Assembly (NCBI GenBank): GCA_028015205.1
Contig: CM051513.1
Coordinates: 49,418,841-49,482,840, forward strand
Direction of reading: 5' to 3'
From: Mytilisepta virgata
Lineage: Eukaryota > Mollusca > Bivalvia > Mytilida > Mytilidae
DNA length: 64,000 bases
The position numbers and the translations under genes were made by a program. The notes under the pieces were generated by a model. The model saw only the letters and a list, made by a program, of their open reading frames with translations. It searched no databases and was not told the DNA's origin. This document shows, one piece after another, positions 21,641 to 33,706 of this stretch. Each line of letters begins with the position of its first letter. Position 1 is the stretch's first letter.

Positions 21641-23234
21641 AAAATATTGATCCGAAAGGGCAATAACTCCAACATGGGTTTACTGATTGTCACAAAAATT
21701 TCACTTAATATAGATCATATCAAAAGTAAACTAATCTTATTCAAAGTGTCTCTCTAGCAATTATACTTTTCAAGTTAAATGCGAAAAAACAAACTTCAAA
21801 GTTCAATAACTCCTACATGTATCGTTTCACTAATCGTCACGAAAATTTCACAATATATAGATTTTATCATGAATAACATATTCCAACTCTAATTGTCCCT
21901 CTAGAAGTTATACGTTTCGAGATAATAGCCATTGAAGTCGAAAAATTGGAAAAAAACGAACCTCAAAGTCCAATATTACACCTACATTGTTTCACTGATC
22001 ATCACGAAAATTTCACAATATATATAGGTTTATTATGAGTAACCTATTCACAGCAGAATCACTTTTCAAATTTTATAGACATCTAACATAATACTTTATA
22101 CTATACAGAAAACAAACTTTTGGCCTTTCCTTTTCTTGGAACACTTTTCTTTAAGGGTCTCAATGTATCCAAGCAGTTCATAGGTAGTTCTTGTCTCTGC
22201 TATATAAACAATGAAAGAGATTTTGAGTTGTAAGACATTTGGTTTGTCTCATCACTAGGATCAAGAATACATATGGTTTAGTATTGAGGATCTGAACGGT
22301 TTTTGTGATATACATGTATACTGTTTAGGATTTCACAAAATGACAATTACCAAGGTCCACATCAGATAAAATTTACATTTCTTGTGACACAGGCCCAAAA
22401 GTGTCTAGAATCTTCAATTCTCTTCAACTTTCTACTTTATTTGGCCTTACAATTGAGCGTCACTGATGAGTCTTGTATAGTTAGTCCGAGTAGGTATCCC
22501 TATTAGTTAAAGATGGACTGACAGATGGGAGACCTGCTGTGACTGTTGATGATGCAGGTAAAACTGAACAAATTTATAAGTTTCCATAACAAAGTATGTT
22601 TTTATAGTGTCATAAAATGGTTAATGTTAATCTTTTTATTTTGCGAAGTCAGGTCAGATGTATTCTGGTTGAGTCTTTTTCAACGACTATTGTTTGCTCT
22701 AATATTGTGCTACAACACTATTGCTCTAGGTAGAGGGATGGTTTGGACCTATCGGGGGCCCTAACTCCATTATTAATATTCTAATTTTGATGAAATTTTA
22801 CAGGCAGGGAGAGCTCATTCTATTGATCATTTTTGCAATTTACTTTGATCATCTATCTCTCATAGTTTCCAAGATATAGGATAAAATGTCTGAAAAATTT
22901 ATCAAAATTTACAAAAAAAAGAATTTCCAATAAGCTTAAAAATTGCACTGTAGATAGATCTTGTCTTTCTAAACAATTTTAGTCAGATTTTGCCTATCTG
23001 TAACGGTGTTTGAGTTATTAGAAAGAAAAAAACAGGTGTCGGACCCTCCTTGTCTATTTGTAGCCATGGCTGCCATGTTTTTTGGCGTGCGGCTATAGAT
23101 TTGATAAATTTCGTAGAAGACATCCTATAGATAATGTGTACCTAGTTTGAAAGCAATCCCTTCAGTGGTTTAGAGAAGAAGATCCTTGAGGAAAAGTTTA
23201 TGAAGAACGACGGACGACGGACGCAATGTGATGG
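21640..23234 (-). repeat. Dispersed element with internal repeats, minus orientation
   Basis: Repeated phrases such as CTGAT(T/C)(G/A)TCACGAAAATTTCAC occur at about 21690, 21835 and 22000. The right end reads GACGACGGACGCAATGTGATG and GCAATAGCTCACC, which is the reverse complement of the left end of the 18050 and 38401 elements. The L1-like insertion sits in this end. No genes. Confidence 0.55.
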
Positions 23235-23677
23235 CAATAGCTCACCCTTTTTTTTTTTTTTTTTTTTTGACAACAACATATAATTTTATTCTAAATTTCC
23301 CTGTTATAATATGCCTTAGACGCCCAGGTTAGCAGACTAAGGACCCCTGTTTAACAATAAGTGCATATGTCCAGGGGGAACATAACACTACGAAAAAGTC
23401 CACGTATTCCTTTTTTATTACCAAATATATATCATTTCGTTATTTTTATGAATAAAAAAAAAAAAAAAAAAAAAAAAAAAACAAACATTTTTTTATAACA
23501 CTGCACAATATAATAAATACACAGTATTTCTTTTTACAACTTGAAATTAACCTTTATATAAATACATATCTTAAGATCACTACAATCAACTAATCGAACA
23601 CACCTAGAAAATACTGTCGAGCACACTACAAATTTCAATTATGTGGATCGTACAATGTATAAGGTAAGGCAATTCTT

Positions 23678-24646
23678 TTAAATTTCAATGGAATTGATAA
23701 TAGTAACTAATTTTTCTTTGTATATATTTTTGTAGCCCACACTTTTGACAAGACAATCTAAATTGGATTTTAAATTTCTGCCCCATAAAAGGCGCAAGGA
23801 TTGGTGTTCTATTCGAACTTTGTCATATTTGATTTTGTTACGAGCTTTCCAAAGTTCCCATTTTGTAAAGTAAACTATTATATTTATCAAGTCCCCAAAT
23901 GTATCGTTATCATTATCAATAAACCCAATAATCATGTCCTTTTCTGTAATATCCCTATCAATTATCAAGCCAGACCTAATACACAATTCTCTTACTTCAT
24001 TAATTAACATTTTTGCTGCGGGGCATACAAAAAATAGATGCTTTAATGTTTCAACATTGTTATTATCCGGGCAAAAATGGCATTTCCCATTCGACTTGTT
24101 CATTTTTTGCAATCTAAATTCGGTATAAATAATATTGTGAATACATTTCCAATGAAATTCTTTTACCTTGTTTGGTATTTTTAACTGTTTCAATTTTGTC
24201 CAAACCGTATCCCATTCAATTTCAACGCCGTACTCGGCATCCAATTTAAGCTGACATTTTGGTTTAGTTTTCTTGTTTAATGCCATCTGGATTGATTTTA
24301 ACACCAACTGTTTTGGTTGTATAACTTTGTTTAGTTTATTAACCAAATTCAATTCTCTGTCAATTGTAAGGCCGCAAAATCCATTTTTTAAAGTATTGAT
24401 ATCTCTTTCACCTTTTAAAATTTGTATAAAACTTTTTGGAATTGCGTTTTTTATCTTGGAAAATTCTGAAATACAGTTCCTTTTATCATTCAAGGAACTA
24501 TATATTTCATTACAATTTTTAAAATCTTTAAAATTTGTATCCCACACATCTTCAATTGTTCTGAAATTACTATGCAAGAAGGAACTAAAGAATAACGGTT
24601 TGTTCTGAAAGGTTATATTGCAATTACCAAATAACCTTTGTTTCAA
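23678..24646 (-). pseudogene. L1/Tx1-like ORF2 C-terminus with zf-RVT
   Basis: A 322-residue frame with KVKEFHWKCIHNIIYTEFRL and CHFCPDNNNVETLKHLFFVC, the zf-RVT zinc motif found at the end of Tx1-type and plant LINE ORF2s. It continues the upstream frame after a one-base shift near 24648. Confidence 0.85.
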
Positions 24647-24650
24647 TATA

Positions 24651-25409
24651 TCATCTTCTGAAGTAATAATTTGAATTTTTTTCCATTAATTTGGTCCAAG
24701 CAAGAACACACTTCCGATAAAAGTTTGGTAAAAATTCTAAATTTAGAGATATAACTGATGAACATTTGCATAGAAAAAAGTTGAATTTCATGTCTAGTTT
24801 TCTTAACCAAAATTTGCCAATAGCATTCCAACTACTAATGGGTTCATGTATAATTCGATAAAGTAATTTGATTTGTTTACTATATATAAAATTTTCAATA
24901 TGAATCATCCCCATCCCTCCCTCATTTCGATCTAAGCAACATACGTCTCTTTCAATTTGATTTGGACCTTCACCCCAAATAAATTTCCATACTATAGAGT
25001 TTATTTCTTTCCTATATTTTTCCGGTATACCTCTCATTTCAATTTCATACCCACATAATGATAATAGTAAATTTTTAACAATAAGAGTTTTACCAATGAA
25101 TGTTAATTTTCTGCTCTTCCAAACATGAACACAGTTTTTCATTTTTTCTATTATAGGTTTCCATATTTCATCGTTCTTTATATTATACCCATGAAAAATT
25201 CCTAATGTTTTTATATTACTAGTTATCCATTTAATTTTTGTAAATCTCGGATGCCTATTTCTAGCAATGCTAACGTACAAACCCTTTGTTTTCCCATAGT
25301 TAATTTTAGAACCTGAGGCTTTCTCAAAAGTTGACAAAATGTCAAAAGATTTCTTCACGGAGTCCTCGTCTTCGTTTATTAATTGTGTATCATCGGCAAA
25401 CATACACAA
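24651..25409 (-). pseudogene. L1/Tx1-like reverse transcriptase, C-terminal half
   Basis: A 252-residue frame starting just at the catalytic motif CMFADDTQLI (the two Asp of RT motif C). It continues with SGSKINYGKTKGLYVS, the thumb (WKSRKLTFIGKTLIVKNLLL) and LLYRIIHEP. The initial Met is not a natural start. Confidence 0.85.
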
Positions 25410-25474
25410 TTTTGTTTCAATAAATTCACCTTCATTTTCCCCTGGTATCTCCCCTTATGGTGCAAGCCAAAGGC

Positions 25475-26756
25475 TCAGCTTGTAAGATATATAAAAGGGG
25501 TGCAATGGGACACCCTTGTTTCTAAGGAACGAGAGATTGAAAAATATTTCGAAACAAAACCATTAGTTTTTATGGAAGTCTCTGCATTTTTGAATAACAT
25601 ACTAACCCAACCCTGATATTTCCTCCCAAAATTGTATTCTTTTAACACATGATCTATCCATCCCCATTCCACCCTATCGAAAGCCTTCTGTTGATCAAGA
25701 AAAACCAATATCGCTTCCTCATTTTCAGTGTCAATATATTCTATAATATCTTGTATAGTCTGTTGGCGTCACTTATGTTTCTCCCCTTTACAAAACCTTT
25801 TTGGTCTGTATGTATAATTTTTGGTAAAACAAGTTTTAATCTTTCGGCCAGAATTTTTGCAACTATCTTGTAATCATTATTTAAAAGAGTCAACGGTCTC
25901 CAGTTTCGTATGTCCTCCCTTTCCCCGCCCTTATGTAATAATGTTAATACCCCTTTATACTGAGATTTACTGAGTGTATTTACCTTGAAGACTTCTCTAA
26001 TCAGTGTAAAAAATTCACTTTTGATTACGTCCCAAAACAATATGTAAAACTCTGCTATTATACCATCTTCCCCTGGGGATTTATTGGGTTTCAAAATTTG
26101 TAATACATTTTCGATTTCTTCTAACGAGACTTCAGAATCTAAATTGTCCTTTTCCTCGCTGCTTAATTTGTTTTCTATCTGTCTCGTTAGACTTTGTGCA
26201 CTATTTTCGTCCCACCCTTCGGACGTAAACAGTTTCGAATAAAATTTCACCTGTTCTTTGAGTATTGAATTAATATCATATTTATAATTACCATTTTCTG
26301 TTTTAATTCGGTACCACATTTTATTCTGCCCCCTTTTTTTTCAAGATCAAAAAAATATTTAGTAGATCTTTCACCGTCCTCTGCCCACTTTACTTTTGAT
26401 CGTAATTTGGCTGCTTCCATTTTATTAGTATAGTATTTTTTGATACAATTTTCTATTTCCCTTATCTGCCCAACTGTAACATTGTTATTATCATTGCTTA
26501 GTTTTAGCTGTTCTAGTTTTCTCTCCAAATTTTCAATATATTTTTTATTTTGGCTACTGTTAAAATGCTTGCCTATATCAATAGTAAGAAATTTTATTTT
26601 GGATTTAGTAACGTCCCACCAGTCTAGTATACTACTAAATCTGTTAATTTCGTTTTTCCAAGCATTCCACCATGTAGTAAAGGCAGAAATAAAAAGTTCA
26701 GATTTTATCGTATTTAGATTCATAACCCACAAACCCGAACCCCTTTCAATTTCATC
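25475..26756 (-). pseudogene. L1/Tx1-like reverse transcriptase, N-terminal half (frameshifted)
   Basis: Consecutive minus-strand frames read GERSTKYFFDLEKK, NKSPGEDGIIAEFY, NWRPLTLLNNDYKIVAKILA and DQKGFVKGRNISDANR. A shift follows, then VFLDQQKAFDRVEW, RT motif A. Motif B is broken near 25500, where the run of GTGTCCCATTGCACCCC encodes remnants of the Gln-Gly-Cys-Pro segment. This order is typical of L1/Tx1 RTs. Confidence 0.85.
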
Positions 26757-26769
26757 CAATAGCTCACCC

Positions 26770-26965
26770 TGATTTTTTTTTAATTGTCCATATGGGAGTA
26801 CTAGTAAATCTCCAAGGGAGCAACACAGTGCTTGTTGAAAAATGGCAAGAGAATGCATAAGGGTAGTAATTTTCAGCCCATCAAATAAGCGTCGGGTTAC
26901 TGGAACACCACATTTTTGTTTAGCATGATTTATTTGTAAACTATTCTGGATCTTAGTTTTATCGT
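26770..26965 (-). CDS. Candidate exon 4 of the CIDE-N gene (3' end unclear)
   Basis: The minus-strand acceptor ATAGTCAG precedes AC GAT AAA, whose phase 1 fits the donor of the microexon at 27059-27091. The frame reads DKTKIQNSLQINHAKQKCGV and PVTRRLFDGLKITTLMHSL, and stays open into the repeat that hosts the L1. I see no good donor, so the 3' boundary is a limit, not a call. No domain recognised. Confidence 0.4.
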
Positions 26966-27058
26966 CTGACTATACTTTTTGATGGTTTTCAATTTGTTGA
27001 GCTCCCTACAATGTATTGTAGACTTTTAAAGCTGTTTGGAGATAGTAAAATGTCTTAC

Positions 27059-27091
27059 CATTATCTTCGTTTAAACTGCTACTGGATGATC
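27059..27091 (-). CDS. Candidate microexon of the CIDE-N gene (33 nt)
   Basis: TTTCTGTTATAG precedes the exon and ATG|gtaaga follows it. Phase 1 on both sides matches the flanking candidate exons. It encodes SSSSLNEDN with split end codons, an acidic Ser-rich linker. Confidence 0.45.
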
Positions 27092-27296
27092 CTATAACAG
27101 AAAAAATGTTAGAAATAAAACAAGATTGCTAAGTGTAGTAATATGTTCCATTTGCATAAAGTTTCAATTTCCAAATGGGCATACCTACAAATTGTCAGTC
27201 TATATTGGTTTTTAGACCTTTCTCAGATATTGGTAGTAGCTAATATAACCTCATTTATCGCAGGAACAAATAGTAAAACAATGAAAAGTCTACATT

Positions 27297-27545
27297 TTAG
27301 GTGCAGGTCCTAAATCCGTCTTTGGCATGTACCCTAATATGGCCTGAACACCTCCATTATGTGTACAAACATCCTACCAAATATGAATGCTGCAGCTCCA
27401 AATCTGTTGGAGAACAGCCGGACAAGCCATGCACCCCAATCTGGACAGATGAAAGGACGCACGAACGAACGGACGGAAAGGTGTAAATTAATATGGCCCA
27501 GACTATTCCTTCCGGGGGCATAAAAATGTATATGTTATCCAACAT
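27297..27545. repeat. Probable dispersed repeat in the intron
   Basis: GC-richer segment with GACGCACGAACGAACGGACG, a simple-sequence-like phrase common in molluscan repeats. No exon supported here. Confidence 0.35.
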
Positions 27546-27571
27546 TGTTGGCAGGACATAAAAATACCAAC

Positions 27572-27737
27572 CGTTACTTTGTGGTACTGAATGGGTGGCT
27601 GTGGATAACGCCCAATCTTCGTCATCTGTTAGCAGCATAATACCGGTGTTTGCTGAGAGAAAATGAAAGCTATCTTGGTCTATTTCCACTCAATCCTCAG
27701 CAAGTACAAATTTCTCCATGGGAAAATCTTTCCCGAC
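27572..27737 (-). pseudogene. CIDE-N domain, second half (exon with premature TGA)
   Basis: The minus-strand acceptor TTATTTCTTTTAG and donor AACG|gttggt bound a 166-nt exon. It reads FPMEKFVLAED, then TGA at 27692-27690, then VEIDQDSFHFL and NTGIMLLTDDEDW. CIDE-N domains of DFF/CAD and CIDE proteins have the pattern ...LVL.EDGT.VD...FF..L..NT.LM.L..G..W, so the TGA replaces the conserved Gly (GGA to TGA). These domains pair with each other in apoptotic nuclease control and lipid-droplet fusion. The stop suggests a dead allele or pseudogene. Confidence 0.7.
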
Positions 27738-28512
27738 CTAAAAGAAATAAAATATCAAGTGTAAGAAATTAAACTATCTCGTTTTTGTAAAGTCAAATGG
27801 GTTCCAACTAGTTGTTGGTCATCAAAGTATATCTATTGTAATTGGAATAGTAATTGCTTTTTAAAGAGCTGTTGATTTGAAAATTGAGAAATATTTTATT
27901 ATTTTGTATGTTTTTTATGACATAGGTTTTACTTTGGGTTTTATTTTGATACAGTGTTGAAATGTGGATTGAATATTCATGTTTTACACAACAAGAGCCT
28001 GAATCACTAATAGGACTAAACATGTTGAAAATAGCATCAGCTTACGGTAAACCATTATGAAATTTTGCCCTGATATCTTTTCACAGAGGTGAATTTTTTT
28101 AAATATGTTGCATAAAACTACATAAAATCATGAAAAATGCCATTAAAGGAGTATATCTAAGTAACCATTTATTCTACATATTTGACCCCGCTATCTTTTT
28201 TTTTTGTAGATTTTAATGAGCTGAACATTTTTGCAACTTGAATTATTGATCTTAGTTCTATACCCTCGGGTATTCAAATAATGTACATTTATTACTAAAA
28301 TAACACAAGTGCCACTTTTCCAACACAGTCGGACATATTTTTGCTTTTAAGCCTCTGAATTTTAGGACGCTGCACTGTTATGGGAAAAAATTCCCATTGA
28401 AGAAACATGAATTCTGATTGGCGCTCAACCAAATCCCTGGAGAGAAAACACTGTGTGGGGTATCTGTATACAATTATGATTTTTTTTTGTAAGTTAAAAC
28501 ATATAAACTTAC

Positions 28513-28611
28513 ATTTATTCAACAGATCAGGAAATGATTTACACCTATCAGTTTCCGTACTCTTCTATTCCAGTTGACCACTTTCAGGGGTAGTTCTGTC
28601 AAATCCTTATC
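28513..28611 (-). pseudogene. CIDE-N domain, first half (exon)
   Basis: The acceptor TTTTTGTTTCAG and donor AAAT|gtaagt bound a 99-nt exon reading DKDLTELPLKVVNWNRRVRK and LIGVNHFL. This fits the first strand and helix of CIDE-N (P.KV...R...K.......L..LL.K). Near the 3' end the expected LDLLNK appears only if one base is added, and the direct frame hits TGA. So this exon also carries a frameshift. Confidence 0.6.
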
Positions 28612-28619
28612 CTGAAACA

Positions 28620-29126
28620 AAAAGTTACTTAAATTACAACAACTAATACATGTTTAAGGAACGACATGCAATGCAGTCATGGTGTAGTTGCCAATTACAA
28701 TGCATTTGAGTTCTTTATCTCACTCCTTGGCAATAAATGACGGGGATTTAAATATTGAGGGATCTTCATCACCCATTTTGCTTTTTGAACATATCATAGA
28801 CTAAGATAGGCGAACAAAAGAATTCAGATTTTGATAAATGGGCAAAAAATAGACATCATTTGAAAATTTTGACCTAGTAAATAACATCTGACATCATCAA
28901 TGAAAGAACAAGATTCCTGTAGAACAGGAGTTTTGGTGTTTTTCCTCCATAAAATTCAGATTATAAGTTGAAATACTTGATTAATACTTGCTTTTAGGTA
29001 CAATACCCCAAATGGGACATATCAGATTCTAATAAATCTTGCACAAAAAGTCGTAGAAATGTTGCAAATTAATTCGTTTAAAAATGGCCATATAAAAATC
29101 ATTTTGTATTTTGAATATTTTCTAAA
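28620..29126. other. Non-coding
   Basis: No supported gene or repeat. Confidence 0.4.
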
Positions 29127-29250
29127 GTTTATAAGAAATCTCATATAATTTATAAGATATCTTATAAAGTATATAAGATATCTTATTAACTATATAAGAT
29201 ATCTTATAAACTATGTGAGATATCTTATAAAGTTAATTAGATATCTTGAA
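29127..29250. repeat. Tandem array of short palindromes
   Basis: About five units of 21-24 bp centred on TATAAGATATCTTATA, each itself palindromic. Confidence 0.8.
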
Positions 29251-31156
29251 GATAGAATATAAAGTAAAACGGCTTGCCATACAAAATAATCCTGACAAGA
29301 ATGTGATCACGGTAATTTGGACCATTTAGGGTGTCTTCAAAAATATGCCAATTCAATTTACAGGCATGTGAAACACGTCTCAATACCGTTACTAGCGCAC
29401 TGTATCTGTTCCCTAGAATGTCCTGTCAGTAAATACTGCCTGAATGATTGGTTGGCGAGCCCGAACACTGACACTATGCAGCCCTCTTCAGTCTTGCAAC
29501 ACTGTTTCATATTGTCAAAAATCAGTAACACGAAAATTGCAACACAGATGTTTCAAAAGCCCGCATTGAACCATCAAAATCGATTCAATAAAACTATTAC
29601 CTGTATGTGTTACAAGGTACCTTTTGTCCACAGGTTTCAGATGGGAAAATCTGATTTTCATAATTTTTACCTTGAAAGAAATATTTAAAAAAAAATAAAA
29701 TTGGTGGCGCTTAACTTTTGTCGGAGTGTATAGAAAATGCATCAATAACGCAACGTAAAGTTCTGTAGACACAGAAATTATTGTTACGTTCTTAATCAAG
29801 GTGGTACCAAACACCTTGACTAAAATAAATTTGGCTCGTTTGATTTTTATAAAATTTTGGCAAAATATTTACTTTTAACTATTGACAAAAATATAAAAAT
29901 TTCGAGAAATTTGAACCATACAATTTACGGGAATAATTTCATTGGATATATAGCAGTTTGACAAACACTAATTTTGATCATTGAAAAGCTTAATTTCTCT
30001 TTACTAATAGTATGTGATTAAAACGTTAAGCTGATTTTTAAAGAGTTAACCAGTATCCGACCTTGCATTTCGGCAATTAGGCACCAACGTAACAATAATT
30101 TTTCGTTGTTACGTTTTCAACGTAATTGTAGCCAGTACCAATATCAAAAGCCTATATTTCAGAAGACAAAAAAGTTAAAACCCGTTAGCGGGCCCCCTCC
30201 TTTCAAAATTTCTAGACCCGGCCGCTACTGTCAAATGTTTGACCACAGAGGCTAGCTCTCTATTGCCAATCATGTGCCATCTGTGTCCATGTATTTTAGC
30301 CGAGTATGGAACTTGGCACGTTGGTGCAGACGATACAACGACAAAAGGGGGAAAGCCCCTGTGTTTTCACTGCAAACAATGACTGTAACATGTCGTTCGT
30401 TCACGCTGTAGTTTAGGGGACATCCATTTGATTTTGATGTGAGCAGCGACGTGGAGCTTGGAATTTTTTTTAAATAAATAGTTTTACCTTTCTTACTCAG
30501 ATTTACTTCGATTCATACTTATACCATAATATTATGTTTTCTATGCCTTTCTCTCAAATCAAATGCCCCTTACATTTATGCTTCTGATAGATTTAACATC
30601 GGGACATCGATCGTAGGAATAAATAATTAGGAAAAATCATTGTACAATTTTAGAGGTGGTTGGTATTTTTCATCAAAACCTCTGATTTTTTCCTATTATC
30701 AACAAAATTTCCATATAAGGCTTCGAAACTTACGTTTCTGAGTTCATTACTTACCATCGTTCGTGTCGTCAGGCTGAGAATAAACTTTTTAAAAGCTAGC
30801 TCAAAGGATGCGAACTTTGTCACATGATATAATCGCGCCTTTGATGTACCGTGGGAACGAAGTTTAGCCAAACGAAACTTCAAAGTAATAATTATCTGAT
30901 ATCAGAGAATATACCGCTAGACCACTCCATACTTTTCTCGGACATCTGATGAAGCATTATTACGGAACATCAAGATCATTTGTACAATTTCGTATTTTTT
31001 TAATAAAATACATTGTTTTGAACATCCAACTACATCGCATCATTAATAAGTAGGTAGTAAACTATATTTTGATTTAAAAATTATAACATTGCATATTTTA
31101 GGTTTGCAAAAACCTAAATTCTTAGATTCGTTCATTTTAGTTAAAACGATGAGGTT
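29251..31156. other. No gene recognised
   Basis: A 123-codon plus-strand frame (29317-29688) has no recognisable motif. A short inverted repeat, ACGTAACAATAA...CGTTGTTACGT, is at 30088-30116. The rest appears non-coding. Confidence 0.4.
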
Positions 31157-31252
31157 GATACAATGATTTATCAACCCCAGAGATATGATATTCACCGAGG
31201 CCAACGGCCGAGGTTGAATGTCATATCTCTGGGGTTGATAAATCATTGTATC
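31157..31252. repeat. Palindromic foldback element
   Basis: Arms of about 46 bp (31157-31202 and 31206-31252) around a three-base loop. The outer 30 bases, including TTTATCAACCCCAGAGATAT, match perfectly; the inner part has a few mismatches. Confidence 0.85.
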
Positions 31253-32319
31253 CACTGAAATCAAAAGTCAACAATTGTTTTATTATAAGACTTTTTATCC
31301 AATATCCAATTTTCTAATATTTGCCCAAGATACTTTTAAAACTGCTCTTTGTTTTTATACTAATATATTATCTGCTTTTGCAGCTGCTACCTTTCATAAG
31401 TTGAAATATTCAATAAAGTTAACTAAAAAAATACACCGAAAACAAAAAGAAAAAACGAGAATTTGCTTGACGTCATAAACCTACGTCATTGACGTTGCCT
31501 TGGAATATCTATATTTATATACACGTTAGCTGTTCCAAATCTTATATTAACCTCTCGTGATTTTTACCGCGTTGAATATAATGTTTTATCAAAGAAGACT
31601 CCGTATGCTTTTAGCCAATGAGAAAAGGGAAAATGTTTTGTCATATAATTATGGCCGCACGGTTTGGAAACTGGAAGATTTTATAACATTTGTTAGAAGT
31701 ACTTAAAACGCGCACATGTGTAGCAATCATGTAAATATGACACGAGCTTCACTTTAATATGTAAAAAATACCATGACATTAAAAAGAGATATATTAATTT
31801 TATTATTGGAGAAGACCATTCAATTTGTGCAACTGTTGTCTGTACATAATGTTAAGGAATTAAATGATTTTGGTATATATTTATGCCTTGTCCAGAAAGA
31901 TACTGTCAATGCAGTGTAATGTCCCCTACCAGAAAGACTGCACAGTGGGGCAATTGTATTTGACACAATAACATAAGGTGAACTGACCATTCATATTTGA
32001 CACAGCCGGTATCAACCACAGACACAGAGCTAAAACAATTCCATTTCAGTCAAAATTTTCTATGTCCAAGAGCCATAACTTCCTTAAAAATTAATATTTT
32101 GCCACGAAATTGGCACTTGATCTTTAAGTCACCAATATACACCTGCATACCAAATTAAAACTCACGATCAAAGGGTTTCGAAAAGAAGTCCGAAAAAATC
32201 TATTTCAATCAGAATTGTTCCAAAGGCCATAACTCCCGCCAACATTAACATATGGGGGTAATTAGTACCCCCTTTCCCCTTTATTCCAGAAAAAGTACGG
32301 GGAGTCCTGCGTACAATTT
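31253..32319. other. Non-coding
   Basis: No supported gene. Bases 32040-32250 have phrases such as GCCATAACTTCCTTAAAAATT that resemble the array of the next element. Confidence 0.4.
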
Positions 32320-33706
32320 AACAAGAGGATCACCAGAGCCTGTATCGCTCACCTGGAGTCTGGTTTTCATTGGACAATTAATCAACTGTTTGACCAAGTT
32401 TGTTGCAATTGGTTCAATTGTTCAGGGAAAATTTGTTGAAGATTTATTTTTCATAAGATTTAATGTTAAAATATGTTCCCTGATGGTGGTAGTCCTGGCA
32501 GGAAGTTGACAAAATTGACCAGGAATAAGGGTGAACCTTCAATAAATGTTACAGAACCCGACCTCAAATTACACAAACCAATAACTCCTAAATAGAATTT
32601 GGAATTCCCTTCAAAATTTCAGGGTAGGTAGATCTCAACATGGCAAACATTTTTCAATTTATATTTCCCTTCTATCTCAAATAGTTTTGGAGATAAATGC
32701 AAAAATGTTAAAATTTTGAAAATTTGACAAAAAAAGGACAATAACTCCTAAATGGGTTTTGGGATTTCCTTTAAAATTTCAGTGTATGTAGATCTCAACA
32801 TGGCAAACATTTTTCAAATTTACATTTCACTTCTATCTCAAATAGTTTTGGGTAAATGACGACAAAGGGCAATAACTCCTAAATGGGTTTTAGGATTTCC
32901 TTCAAAATTTCAGGTTAGGTACATCTTGTCATGCTGATCAATTTTACCCATAGTCAGATTTTTGATATCTGTAACGGTTTTTAAGTTATAAGCCAAAAAC
33001 AACACATGCACCCCTGTATTCTATTTTTAGCTACAACAGCCATGTTTTATGTCAGATCAAAATAAATTGAGGATCGTTTGTGGAGGACATGTCATAGATC
33101 ATTCCTATTAAGTTTCAAACCAATCGGCCCAGCGGTTTCAGAGGAGATTTTTTAATAAAAATTTTTTGAAAATTTGACAAAAAAAGGGCAACAACTCCTA
33201 TATGGGTTTTGGGATTTCCTTTAAAATTTCAGGGTAGGTAGATCTCAACATGGCCAACATTTTTCAAATTTACATTTCACTTCTATCTCAAATAGTTTCG
33301 GAGATAAATGACGAAAAATGTTAAAATTTTGAAAATTTGACGAAAAAAGGGCAATAACTCCTAAATGGGTTTTGGAATTTCCTTCAAAATTTCAGGGTAG
33401 GTAGATCTTGTCATGCTGATCAATTTTACCCTAGTCAGATTTTCGATATCTGTAACGGTTTTTGAGTTTTTAGCAAAAAAACAGCAATTTACCCCCTATG
33501 TTCTATTTTTAGCAACAGCGGCCATGTTTTTCGACGAATCAAAAATCCCCTCATCTGTTCTATGCAGGGTACCCCAAGGAACATTCATACCAAGTTTGGT
33601 TCTAATTAGTCAAGTAGTTTCAGAGGAGAAGAGTTTTGTATAATTGTTAACGACGACGGACGCCAAGTGATGGCAATAGCTTACATGGCCTTTGGCCAGT
33701 TGAGCT
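32320..33706 (-). repeat. Dispersed element with tandem array, minus orientation
   Basis: The left end, AGAGCCTGTATCGCTCACCT, is the reverse complement of the right end of the 18050 and 38401 elements. The right end, GACGGACGCCAAGTGATGGC followed by AATAGCTTACATGGCC, is the complement of their left end. The array differs: units marked by CAATAACTCCTAAATGGGTT and CAAAATTTCAGGGTAGGTAG recur at about 32570, 32735, 32870, 33190 and 33350. So the ends are the same but the core is another satellite. Confidence 0.75.

Larger units (their letters stand above)
23248..26756 (-). mobile_element. 5'-truncated L1/Tx1-like LINE
   Basis: A 3.5-kb minus-strand insertion bounded by a 13-bp TSD, CAATAGCTCACCC, at 23235-23247 and 26757-26769. 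At 23248-23268 the plus strand has a T run, i.e. a poly(A) tail on the minus strand. Reading 5' to 3' on the minus strand there is no endonuclease. It starts just before GSGLWVMNLN, then the WW...WWD region, RT, connection domain and zf-RVT. Several frameshifts and a 29-base A run (23453-23481) lie in the element. Confidence 0.85.

Noticed and set aside
26247..26858. 203-codon minus ORF with ATG at 26858 as an L1 start
   Set aside because: The TSD at 26757-26769 shows that the first third is flanking DNA read into the element.
29317..29688. 123-codon plus-strand ORF
   Set aside because: No motif, no splice signals and average composition; could not be supported.
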